20,861 nucleotides of DNA from Eubacteriales bacterium (GTDB lineage: Bacteria > Bacillota > Clostridia > Christensenellales > SZUA-584): the NCBI GenBank assembly GCA_028711205.1, contig JAQTSP010000011.1, positions 1-20,861 of the forward strand, in the 5' to 3' direction. The first letter of the stretch is position 1. Every line of letters starts with the position of its first letter. Under the pieces are notes generated by a model. The model was not told where the DNA came from. It did not search any database and worked only from the letters and a program-made list of their open reading frames with translations. This document shows positions 7,142 through 13,489 of the stretch, one piece after another. The position numbers and the translations under genes are program-made.

Positions 7142-7759
7142 ATGGACGCAAAACAAAGAATGCTATCGAAACAAAAAAGTATTATTGAGGCGGCTATTGA
7201 GCTGTTTTTAAAATACAGCGCAAAAAAGACAACCGTGGACGATATCGCAAAAAAAGCCTGTGTATCAAAAGTGACTGTCTACAAGTACTTTAGTGATAAG
7301 AATAACCTGTACGGTAGTGTGTGTAGCCATATCGTTACCCACTATTATAATAAATTAGAACAACAGATTGCTTCTGATATGCCATTGATCGAGAAAATGG
7401 CGGTGTTCGTTTCTGTATTGACCGGCTTTATTAAAACCGGTCAGAAGTCATTGTGCATTCAGCTGGGTGAGCAAAATAGCGAAGCCGAAAAGGAATATAC
7501 ATTATTCAATAATAAAGAAAAGGATTTGATGATACAGCTTATTAAGCAGGGGAAAGAGGAAGAACTAATCTATGTGGATATTGACGATGAATCAATTTAT
7601 CATTATATCAATATGGGGTTGTGCTATTTTGAGCACGATACCGATTACAGGGAAAGAATTTTACATGATACCGATTTCCGACAAGCTTTTATGTCACTGA
7701 TATGGCGTCATGTTTTTACCGACATCTCTCGATTCAAGGCTCCTTCGTCCTTGCTTTGA
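7142..7759 (+). CDS. TetR-family transcriptional regulator
   Basis: The product is 205 residues long. The N-terminal TetR DNA-binding domain is clear: SIIEAAIELFLKYSAKKTTV, then DDIAKKACVSKVTVYKYFSDKNNLY, with the helix-turn-helix at about 31-51. The rest is the helical ligand-binding and dimerisation domain, too divergent to name a ligand. The ATG at 7142 follows CGGAGG by 5 bases, and a strong TTGACA/TATTAT promoter lies just upstream. The next gene starts 22 bases after the stop and is probably cotranscribed. TetR regulators often control an adjacent exporter or enzyme, but none of either kind adjoins this one, so its targets are unknown. Base composition is clearly more AT-rich than the repair and glycosyltransferase genes in this window. 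Confidence 0.92.
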   Translation: MDAKQRMLSKQKSIIEAAIELFLKYSAKKTTVDDIAKKACVSKVTVYKYFSDKNNLYGSVCSHIVTHYYNKLEQQIASDMPLIEKMAVFVSVLTGFIKTGQKSLCIQLGEQNSEAEKEYTLFNNKEKDLMIQLIKQGKEEELIYVDIDDESIYHYINMGLCYFEHDTDYRERILHDTDFRQAFMSLIWRHVFTDISRFKAPSSLL

Positions 7760-7781
7760 TTATATGAAGGAAATATATGAG

Positions 7782-8090
7782 ATGAACTGCAGAAAAAATC
7801 TGGACACATATATCGCGTTAGCCAAATCAGGGACAAAAATCGAAATTGACACCATCATGAGCGACTTGAATGCCGATATGACTATTGCCGTATCAAAAAT
7901 AATAGACTATGCACTGAGCTTTGTTAAATCAAAAGAGGGGCTTGAGCATATTAAATATTATTTGTTTAACGGCACTCAGATACAAAGAAATTATTGCACG
8001 CTTTTTTTCAACAGAAGAGGCGATTGGCCGCTTGTAAAGGCTGCGTATGAAAAAGGGCTGATCGACGAGATACAAGCTTTCTCAAGATAA
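7782..8090 (+). CDS. Unnamed 102-residue protein downstream of tetR
   Basis: I do not recognise a named family. The chosen ATG at 7782 has AAGGA 10 bases upstream. An in-frame ATG at 7764 has no ribosome binding site. The predicted protein is soluble and largely helical, with no signal peptide or membrane segment. The C-terminal half (about 52-102) looks like a conserved module: EGLEHIKYYLFNGTQIQRNY, an RRGDW turn and KGLIDEIQAFSR. From memory, similar GTQIQRNY text occurs in other small uncharacterised Firmicute proteins, possibly with a short helical repeat that packs like HEAT or ankyrin units. That is an impression and not a search result. The gene lies 22 bases after tetR in another frame and shares its AT-rich composition, so the two may form one unit. 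It converges on the sigma factor gene with 28 bases between stops and no visible terminator. Confidence 0.7.
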   Translation: MNCRKNLDTYIALAKSGTKIEIDTIMSDLNADMTIAVSKIIDYALSFVKSKEGLEHIKYYLFNGTQIQRNYCTLFFNRRGDWPLVKAAYEKGLIDEIQAFSR

Positions 8091-8118
8091 TCTGCTTTGC
8101 CCGGACACGCTATTGGCT

Positions 8119-8850
8119 CTATTCTTCCATGCTTTTCCGAAGGTGCTTTATGGCCTTTGATCTCAGCTGTGAGACTCTTGATTCAGATACGTCGAGCACG
8201 TTTCCTATCGTCTTCAGCGTCAGTCCTTCAAAAAACGACAGCATCACGATTTGCCGTTCCCGCGGGGGCAGTGCAGCCATCGCGCGATCGAGTGCCCCAA
8301 GCATTTCTTTTTTCAGCAACGCGTTTTCCGGCAAAACCCAATCGTCTTTTTCTTTGATATGATAGGCTCCGTTGCTTTGGGCCCATTCTATAGAAATAAT
8401 GTTATGCTGCCGCCACTTGCTTTTGGCATTGACGATATCGCGCACGGCAAGGCCAAGCCCCTGCGCGATTTGCTCGTCCGACGGCGTTTTGCCATACCTT
8501 GCCGCCCAGTCCGTACAAAAGCATTCAATGTCCTCATACCGGTTTCGCACGTTTCTTGGAACCCAGTCAATTTTGCGGATATAGTCGATGATCGCGCCTC
8601 TGATGCGTATAGCCGCATACGTTTTAAACTGTATGCCCCGGCGTACATCAAAACGTTTAACGGCATCGATGAGCCCCATCGTTCCATGGCTTGCAAGCTC
8701 TTCGTAATCAACGTGGTTTTTGTAGTCTTTGCTCATGCTCCCTGCTATTTTATAGACAAGGCAAAGGTATTCAGCCAGTATACTGTTGCGTACGTTGATA
8801 TCATTATTCTCTTTGAGCTGCTCCCACGTTTTTTCACTGACCTCACCCAT
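8119..8850 (-). CDS. RNA polymerase sigma factor, FliA/WhiG (sigma-28, SigD) family
   Basis: The product is 243 residues long, the usual length of FliA. Region 2 is at about 24-94 and includes YEELASHGTMGLIDAVKRFD, IQFKTYAAIRIRGAIIDYIR and the FliA-like DWVPRNVR just after. Region 3 (about 100-145) contains GKTPSDEQIAQGLGL. Region 4 (about 190-240) has LPPRERQIVMLSFFEGLTLKTIG followed by the VSESRVSQLRSKAI recognition helix. Regions 2, 3 and 4 in 240 residues, with no long region 1, mark the sigma-28 class. In Firmicutes this class transcribes flagellin, motor, chemotaxis and autolysin genes. No flagellar gene is present here, so a motility role is inferred from family only. The frame runs upstream to 9003, but the ATG at 8850 is chosen because AAAGGCGG lies 9 bases before it and the length then fits FliA. 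A cyclic di-GMP riboswitch precedes the gene on the same transcript. Confidence 0.9.
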   Translation of the reverse strand: MGEVSEKTWEQLKENNDINVRNSILAEYLCLVYKIAGSMSKDYKNHVDYEELASHGTMGLIDAVKRFDVRRGIQFKTYAAIRIRGAIIDYIRKIDWVPRNVRNRYEDIECFCTDWAARYGKTPSDEQIAQGLGLAVRDIVNAKSKWRQHNIISIEWAQSNGAYHIKEKDDWVLPENALLKKEMLGALDRAMAALPPRERQIVMLSFFEGLTLKTIGNVLDVSESRVSQLRSKAIKHLRKSMEE

Positions 8851-8883
8851 GCCCGAACACCGCCTTTTATCTGCAATCATGTC

Positions 8884-8910
8884 TGTTTTGGCAGCTATGC
8901 TGACAAAACA
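8884..8910 (-). promoter_or_regulatory. Leader hairpin upstream of the sigma factor ribosome binding site
   Basis: On the minus strand TGTTTTG (8910-8904) pairs with CAAAACA (8890-8884), and inside it CAGC pairs with GCTG around an ATA loop. That gives 11 pairs with a single T/C mismatch. It ends about 15 bases before the sigma factor ribosome binding site. No U tract follows, so it is not a classical terminator. It may belong to the riboswitch expression platform, but this is inference. Confidence 0.5.
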
Positions 8911-8921
8911 AAACCCCACCA

Positions 8922-8944
8922 TTTGCAGGAAAAACATGCAAATC
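8922..8944 (-). promoter_or_regulatory. Second leader hairpin (ATTTGCA/TGCAAAT)
   Basis: On the minus strand ATTTGCA pairs with TGCAAAT over 7 bases, with a 9-base loop rich in T. Downstream text is G- and T-rich (GGTGGGGTTTTG), so it is not a normal intrinsic terminator. It lies between the aptamer and the first leader hairpin and may be part of the expression platform. Confidence 0.4.
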
Positions 8945-9030
8945 ATAGGGATTGCATCGCATTTAAACAATGCTAAAAATACAGTATCCGTAAGCCAGTG
9001 CAAAAAACAAAGCGCTGTACCTGCGAAAAC

Positions 9031-9128
9031 AAATATTAATGCAACCGGCTGTCATAGACATTGTATGCCCTTAGACCCTATGGCTTTGCGCACCGACCTT
9101 TCGATCGTCCTGCCTTTGAATAATATTT
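9031..9128 (-). ncRNA. Cyclic di-GMP-I riboswitch (GEMM-I) aptamer
   Basis: On the minus strand, P1 is an 8-bp perfect pairing of AAATATTA (9128-9121) with TAATATTT (9038-9031). P2 is CGATC (9107-9103) with GGTCG (9098-9094), capped by a GAAA tetraloop (9102-9099). The conserved core CGCAAAGCCA (9090-9081) follows, then GGGTCTAAGG, the tetraloop-receptor side of P3. P3 closes by CATAG (9082-9078) with CTATG (9057-9053). The 3' conserved text GACAGCCGG-TTGC precedes P1. This is the order and spacing of GEMM-I elements. Family knowledge: the RNA binds cyclic di-GMP and controls motility, surface and competence genes. Here it lies 180 bases upstream of a FliA-type sigma factor on the same strand and is preceded by a clear promoter. 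On or off behaviour cannot be decided, because no obvious terminator or ribosome-site sequestering helix was found. Confidence 0.88.
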
Positions 9129-9143
9129 ATATTCAATTAGCGG

Positions 9144-9173
9144 GCTTGCCTATAGAATCGTCTATACACAAGC
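9144..9173. promoter_or_regulatory. Imperfect hairpin/inverted repeat between promoter and aptamer
   Basis: GCTTG (9144-9148) pairs with CAAGC (9169-9173), and inside it TATAG (9151-9155) pairs with CTATA (9162-9166). A 2x2 internal loop separates the stems and the apical loop is 6 bases. It would form the very 5' end of the riboswitch transcript, where it could stabilise the mRNA, or the DNA palindrome could be an operator. No T tract follows on either strand. Confidence 0.45.
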
Positions 9174-9183
9174 CTCACATAAA

Positions 9184-9212
9184 TTTATACCAAATAAGAA
9201 TACCTTCGTCAA
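9184..9212 (-). promoter_or_regulatory. Sigma-A promoter of the riboswitch-sigma factor transcript
   Basis: On the minus strand TTGACG (-35, 9212-9207) is followed after 17 bases by TATAAA (-10, 9189-9184), with the TGn extension just before the -10. Transcription would begin near 9177, just before the 5' hairpin. The leader to the sigma factor ATG would be about 325 bases. Confidence 0.8.
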
Positions 9213-9262
9213 CCCATTCGTATGGCATTTATTTGTTTTTTAAACTCACTGATCAAAAAGAT

Positions 9263-9571
9263 CTATTTATATTTTACCGCCGTGCCGTAAGCCGTGACTT
9301 CCGCCGCGCCCTGCATCACAGAGCTTGACGTGAACCGGACACCCACGACCGCATCCGCGCCAAGCGTTTCGGCCTGTTTCACCATACGCGAAAGTGCGGT
9401 CTCCCTTGATTCCTCCATCATCTCTGTATATCCTTTAAGCTCTCCGCCGACAAGCGTCTTAAACCCCGCCATCATGTCTTTTCCGATATGTTTGCTTTGA
9501 ATCATGGAGCCTCTGACAAGCCCGAGCGGCTCATAAGCTTTGCCGATATTCTCTATCGTTGTGATGATCAT
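9263..9571 (-). CDS. YbjQ/UPF0145-family protein
   Basis: The product is 102 residues long and is full-length for the family. Typical features are IGKAYEPLGLVRGSMI (9-24), GGELKGYTEMMEESRETALSRM (42-63), LGADAVVGVRF and the C-terminal EVTAYGTAV. Members form small soluble ring-shaped oligomers in solved structures and have been labelled putative heavy-metal-binding, but no biochemical role is established. The ATG at 9571 follows GGAGG by 7 bases. An extended -10 promoter lies upstream, and the next gene to the right is divergent. No terminator of note follows before the sigma factor promoter, so some read-through into the riboswitch leader is possible. Confidence 0.9.
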   Translation of the reverse strand: MIITTIENIGKAYEPLGLVRGSMIQSKHIGKDMMAGFKTLVGGELKGYTEMMEESRETALSRMVKQAETLGADAVVGVRFTSSSVMQGAAEVTAYGTAVKYK

Positions 9572-9598
9572 ATGATCGCCTCCAAACCATTATTTTTA

Positions 9599-9628
9599 AT
9601 TATACCATAATTTAAAAATATACAATAA
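9599..9628 (-). promoter_or_regulatory. Promoter of the YbjQ-family gene
   Basis: On the minus strand TTATTG (9628-9623) is followed after 18 bases by TATAAT (9604-9599), with the TGn extension (TGGTATAAT). It lies 28 bases before the ATG. Confidence 0.6.
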
Positions 9629-9648
9629 CATTTTCCTGACACCATGCT

Positions 9649-9677
9649 TTGAAATTTTCCGCTGTTTGTTGTATATT
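9649..9677 (+). promoter_or_regulatory. Sigma-A promoter of the I42-like lipoprotein gene
   Basis: TTGAAA (9649-9654) is followed after 17 bases by TATATT (9672-9677). It lies 29 bases before the ATG at 9706 and upstream of the AAAGGAGG site. It is divergent from the YbjQ promoter, and the two -35 boxes are about 20 bases apart. Confidence 0.7.
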
Positions 9678-9705
9678 AATTATATGCGCAAAGGAGGTTT
9701 ATATT

Positions 9706-10122
9706 ATGAAAAAAACCGGCCTGGTGTTTTTGGCGGCTCTGATATTCACGGCTCTTTTTTTCGGCGGATGTATGTTGAAAATCGACAACGGAGAAGCTTC
9801 TTTTCAACTGGGAGATGAGAGCAGCGGCCTTGGCACCGTCCCCACCGAGTTGACCGTGGCCGACGGCAGTACTTTTTCGATAAATCTGGAAACGGACGCT
9901 GGATGCAGTTGGCGCGCATCTGTTGATGACGAAACGGTTGCCGTGCTGTTAAGCAACGAATATGCCGCAGAGGATACCGATAAGCCCGGTTCGGGCGGCG
10001 TTGCGACGCTTACTTTTTCAGCACTCAAAAAAGGCGAAACAGAAGTCGCGTTGGTGTGTACAGAGGACTCCGGTGGCAAAGACACGGATAAAACATTGAC
10101 TCTGACAATTATTGTCGAATAA
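9706..10122 (+). CDS. Lipoprotein with chagasin-like (I42 family) protease-inhibitor fold, putative
   Basis: The product is 138 residues long. The ATG at 9706 follows AAAGGAGG. An upstream in-frame ATG at 9649 falls in the promoter and is rejected. A lipoprotein signal ends in FFGGC with Cys 22 as the lipidation site. The mature domain has the pattern of I42 inhibitors: TDAGCSW (63-69) in place of NPTTGYSW, a Gly-rich GSGG loop (95-98) followed by TLTFSALKKGETEVAL, and a final beta strand. I42 proteins are small immunoglobulin-like domains whose three loops block papain-family cysteine proteases. Here the third loop lacks the usual RPW and the first lacks NPTTG, so inhibitory activity is doubtful, although the fold assignment is reasonable. 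It would sit on the outer face of the membrane. It has its own promoter and a strong terminator. Confidence 0.75.
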   Translation: MKKTGLVFLAALIFTALFFGGCMLKIDNGEASFQLGDESSGLGTVPTELTVADGSTFSINLETDAGCSWRASVDDETVAVLLSNEYAAEDTDKPGSGGVATLTFSALKKGETEVALVCTEDSGGKDTDKTLTLTIIVE

Positions 10123-10138
10123 TCCCGACTCTGCGCGA

Positions 10139-10183
10139 AAACCACAAGTTATCCACAAATAATGTGGATAGCCTGTGGTTTTT
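10139..10183. terminator. Two-tier bidirectional terminator containing DnaA-box-like sequences
   Basis: AAACCACA (10139-10146) pairs with TGTGGTTT (10174-10181), and inside it TATCCACA (10150-10157) pairs with TGTGGATA (10163-10170). The result is 16 pairs with a small internal loop. TTTTT follows on plus, and TTTT follows on minus, so it can end both the lipoprotein gene and addA. The inner arm contains TTATCCACA (10149-10157), which matches the DnaA box consensus. Confidence 0.85.
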
Positions 10184-10210
10184 GGTGGATAGGCGGGTAT
10201 CATTCTCAGA

Positions 10211-13200
10211 TCAGGGAAGGCGCACCGCCTCACCCGCGGAAAGATAATATATATATTTCTCTTTGACCGGCAGGCATGTGATGCGCTCAAGCGCTTTGCC
10301 GTAAAGATCCAGCTGCACCTTGTATTTTTGGGCGACTTCTTTTATATCGGCACTGTCGACGTTATCTGTTTTGTAATCCACGATCACAAAATTTCCGTTT
10401 TCGATAAAGCACATATCGATAACTCCCTGCACAATAACACGCTCCTCAGAGTCCGCGAGCCCCGCCTCTTTTGCGCTGAGATTGAGGCAAAACGGCGCTT
10501 CGAAGAAACACCTGTCGGCTTTTCTCGCGCGTGCCGCAAGATCGCTATGCAAAAACACGGCAATACGCGCTGCGTCGACATGCTCCTCAAGTTGGCTGCC
10601 GATGACGCCCTCTTTCGCCATGCTTTGCACGCATTCTCTGACCCGGGCTTCGCTTTTTTCGCCGATGCCGATCTTTTGCAGCACCCTGTGCATCAGCGTA
10701 CCCCTCTCCGCCGCCGAAATATCCATATACTCTGACGGCGGGAATTGCGGCCGCAGCGTTTCGGGCTCACCCATCTTTTTCAGCGCGGAAACGCTGACCT
10801 TGGACGGCACGCCAATATCCGCCGCATACGCGTATCCGGCAAAGATATCTTCGGGCGCGGTCGCTGCCGCCTGGTCAAACAGCGCGCGGAGCCGCTCTGC
10901 CCTGTCGGCCTTTTGCGCACACACCGGCTCACCCTGTACGATCTGCACGACATCGGCGATATCTTTGCCGTCCGCTGCGCACGCCATATTAAGCGCGGGC
11001 ATGACGAGGTCGAAATACGTCACCGCGTCGTGCTGCCAGCCCGCATACGCTTCCTCCAGCCATTTTTCCTTTAATTCGGTGCCCGCGCCGAATATCACAA
11101 GCCGCTCTATCGCGCGCGTCATGCCCACGTACAACAGGCGCACCGTTTCGGATATGGTCTCTCTTTTCATGTTCCGCGATATCGCCTTTTTATGCAGCGT
11201 CGGCCGCTTCGTCCGCGTTTGTTCGTCGATGATATCAAGCCCAAGGCCAAGCGCCCGCCCGACGAGCACCGACCCCGCCGCATCGCTTTTGTTGATCGCC
11301 TTGTGCATGCCGGACAGCATCACAACAGGGAACTCGAGCCCTTTTGATTTATGGATCGTCGTCAGATACACCCCGTCCACTTCGCCCGGGCTTTGCATAT
11401 CCCTTGCGGCGCCCATCTTGTCCGCGATATCCAGCGCGTCGCCAAGCGACTCGGCCTTCATCGCCGCGCCCAGAAAAGCGCTGATCGCGCCCGCGCTGCT
11501 CTTTGCACCGGGAGACGTGAGTGCATATTCTTCAAACGCAGCCTCCTGCCGAAGCCGCATCAAAAAGTCGGAGAGCTTGAGGCATTGCGAAAGCCGCCTG
11601 TAATACGCGATGGTGTCGAGAAAACTCTTTACCTTTTGACCAAGGCCGGAATTTTCTTCAAACGTGTGCACGGCATCATAGAAGCTTTTATCCTCCGCAT
11701 TTGTTTGCCGCCGGCTGATGCGGATGTGCGCGAACTCCGGCTCGGTGAAACCGAAATACGGATACCTCATCACGCTCAGAAGCGCGATATCGCTGACCCT
11801 TCCGTCCACCAAAGACAGCAGGTTGCAAAACACGCCGACCTCGCCAAAGCGCATATCCGCACTCTCAAAACCGCTGATCACAGGTATGCCCGCGTCTGAA
11901 AGTATCTTGAGTATATGCTTCCCCGAAACGCTGACCTCGGGGCGCAATACCGCGATATCCCTGTAATGATACCCGTTTCCCACAAGCCTTTTGATATACC
12001 CCGCGATCTCGATGCCTTCCGCTTCAAGCTTGTCCCCATCGTCGCGTCCGGCCAGCACCACCTCGACGCACCCCTGGCCGTCTCTGCCCGCTTCAAGCCG
12101 CTGTCCGCCGGTATAATCGACGCCGCCGGCCTGCTCTTTCATCATAAAACACATCACGCCGTTGATAAAATCAATGATACCGGGCGCGCTCCGGTAGTTC
12201 GTATTCATCTCGATCAGCCCTGTTTCGCGGAGCGCACCGCACCGCGCTTTGAGCAGATCCGGGTTCGACTCTCTGAACATGTAGATGCACTGCTTGACAT
12301 CGCCCACCAGAAAATCGTTGCCGTCGCGCCGTATCTGATTGATGATCGCGTTCTGGGCATCGTTGATATCCTGATACTCGTCGACAAAAACATGCGTGTA
12401 CTTATCCCTGTAACGCTGCGCGATATCCGGCACTGACAGCGCTTTGAGCGCAAAGTGGATCTGATCGTCGTGGTCAAGCACGTTTTTTCTGCGCTTGGCC
12501 GCCGCGTATGCTTTGATAAACGCCCGCGTCAGATCGATAAATATCTTGCCGTCTTCTGCCGTGCTTTTCATCTCTTCCGATACCCTGGCCAAAAAACCGC
12601 CCGCATATTCACAAAGCCCGTCAAAGCATTTGGCCGCCCTGTTTTCATGCGTCGCGCTCTCTCTGTTTGGCGCGCCTTTGACTCTGGGCAGAAAGATATG
12701 CCCGATGCCGGGCAGCGCCGCGTCGTCGGTGGTGATATTCTGCGCGGCGCGCAACAGCTTGATGCGCTCGGCCTCGCTGCCGTCCGCCTCGGCATCAAAA
12801 CCCCTTATCCGCCATATGTCCGACCGCGCCATAAGATGTATGGACGCGCTGTTTGCCGCATCGATTACCATTTGGTGATATTCATTAAAAAGCACGGCAG
12901 CAAACTCTTTCGAGTCAAAATTCTTTTCTGCGGCATCAAGCCACGCCCCGGGGTCCCTTTGACTGATGACGCGGCTGTATATCGCGTCCACAACAGCTTT
13001 TATACCCTCCGTGTCGCCTCTTGCCGCAAACTTTAAGAAAAACCTGTGCATCCGCTTGTCCTGCATCGCGGCCTCGATCGTCTGATCCAGCGCGCTTTGG
13101 CGTATCAGCCTCACCCGCGCCTCGTCCGCCACGGTAAATGTCGGCGATACGCCCGCGTGGTCAAAGTTGTCCCTGATAACACGCCCGCAAAAAGCGTGTA

Positions 13201-13489
13201 TCGTGGATATGTCGGCATGCGCGCATTTCTCCGCCTGCGCGGCAAGCCGCGGGTCGCTGCCGGCGTCCTGCAGCCGCAGATAGATACGCTCTTTCATCTC
13301 GCCCGCCGCAAGATTCGTGAACGTGACGACCAGCATGCGCTCGATATCGCCGCCCTCTTCGATCAGGCGGAGAACCCTTTCGGCCAGCACGCTCGTTTTT
13401 CCACTTCCCGCCGCGGCCGATATCACAACGCTTTTGTTTCTCGCCGAGATGGCTTTTTGTTGATGTCCGTTCCATATCTTATCGCTCAT
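10211..13489 (-). CDS. addA: AddA: helicase-nuclease subunit of the AddAB recombination complex
   Basis: The product is 1092 residues long, a UvrD-type superfamily 1 helicase with a C-terminal RecB-like nuclease. Helicase motifs: Walker A AAAGSGKT (25-32), TFTN (56-59), Walker B VDEYQD (369-374), GDVKQCIYMFRESNP (396-410), LTTIHKSKGLEF (709-720) and LLYVGMTRA (785-793). Nuclease motif: GVID with D1025, then VDYKTD with D1038 and K1040, and QLDLY shortly after. All catalytic residues are present. AddAB processes double-strand DNA ends to 3' tails for RecA loading. The protein is somewhat shorter than AddA of Bacillus subtilis. The ATG at 13489 lies inside the end of addB (11-base overlap), with GGAGG 6 bases upstream in addB, so translation is probably coupled. 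The open frame further upstream has no ribosome binding site. A two-tier terminator follows. Confidence 0.97.
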   Translation of the reverse strand: MSDKIWNGHQQKAISARNKSVVISAAAGSGKTSVLAERVLRLIEEGGDIERMLVVTFTNLAAGEMKERIYLRLQDAGSDPRLAAQAEKCAHADISTIHAFCGRVIRDNFDHAGVSPTFTVADEARVRLIRQSALDQTIEAAMQDKRMHRFFLKFAARGDTEGIKAVVDAIYSRVISQRDPGAWLDAAEKNFDSKEFAAVLFNEYHQMVIDAANSASIHLMARSDIWRIRGFDAEADGSEAERIKLLRAAQNITTDDAALPGIGHIFLPRVKGAPNRESATHENRAAKCFDGLCEYAGGFLARVSEEMKSTAEDGKIFIDLTRAFIKAYAAAKRRKNVLDHDDQIHFALKALSVPDIAQRYRDKYTHVFVDEYQDINDAQNAIINQIRRDGNDFLVGDVKQCIYMFRESNPDLLKARCGALRETGLIEMNTNYRSAPGIIDFINGVMCFMMKEQAGGVDYTGGQRLEAGRDGQGCVEVVLAGRDDGDKLEAEGIEIAGYIKRLVGNGYHYRDIAVLRPEVSVSGKHILKILSDAGIPVISGFESADMRFGEVGVFCNLLSLVDGRVSDIALLSVMRYPYFGFTEPEFAHIRISRRQTNAEDKSFYDAVHTFEENSGLGQKVKSFLDTIAYYRRLSQCLKLSDFLMRLRQEAAFEEYALTSPGAKSSAGAISAFLGAAMKAESLGDALDIADKMGAARDMQSPGEVDGVYLTTIHKSKGLEFPVVMLSGMHKAINKSDAAGSVLVGRALGLGLDIIDEQTRTKRPTLHKKAISRNMKRETISETVRLLYVGMTRAIERLVIFGAGTELKEKWLEEAYAGWQHDAVTYFDLVMPALNMACAADGKDIADVVQIVQGEPVCAQKADRAERLRALFDQAAATAPEDIFAGYAYAADIGVPSKVSVSALKKMGEPETLRPQFPPSEYMDISAAERGTLMHRVLQKIGIGEKSEARVRECVQSMAKEGVIGSQLEEHVDAARIAVFLHSDLAARARKADRCFFEAPFCLNLSAKEAGLADSEERVIVQGVIDMCFIENGNFVIVDYKTDNVDSADIKEVAQKYKVQLDLYGKALERITCLPVKEKYIYYLSAGEAVRLP

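Noticed and set aside
7142..8090. Frameshifted single long TetR protein spanning both frames
   Set aside because: The TetR product is already full length at 205 residues, and the second frame has its own ATG with an AAGGA site and text unlike a TetR C-terminus.
8251..8976. Plus-strand frame of 241 codons opposite the sigma factor and leader
   Set aside because: It is antisense to conserved sigma regions 2-4, with no ribosome binding site or family resemblance.
8851..9003. N-terminal extension of the sigma factor to 9003
   Set aside because: It has no ribosome binding site, would overlap leader hairpins, and would add about 51 residues not found in FliA-type factors.
9031..9128. A small coding gene between the sigma factor and YbjQ-family genes
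   Set aside because: The conserved text matches a structured RNA, with no start codon and ribosome site in a convincing frame.
10482..11603. Long plus-strand open frame (373 codons) antisense to addA, and similar ones opposite addB and the TPR-like gene (for example 17672-18442)
   Set aside because: They lie wholly opposite genes with clear conserved motifs and have no ribosome binding site or recognisable protein. They arise from codon bias in GC-rich coding sequence.
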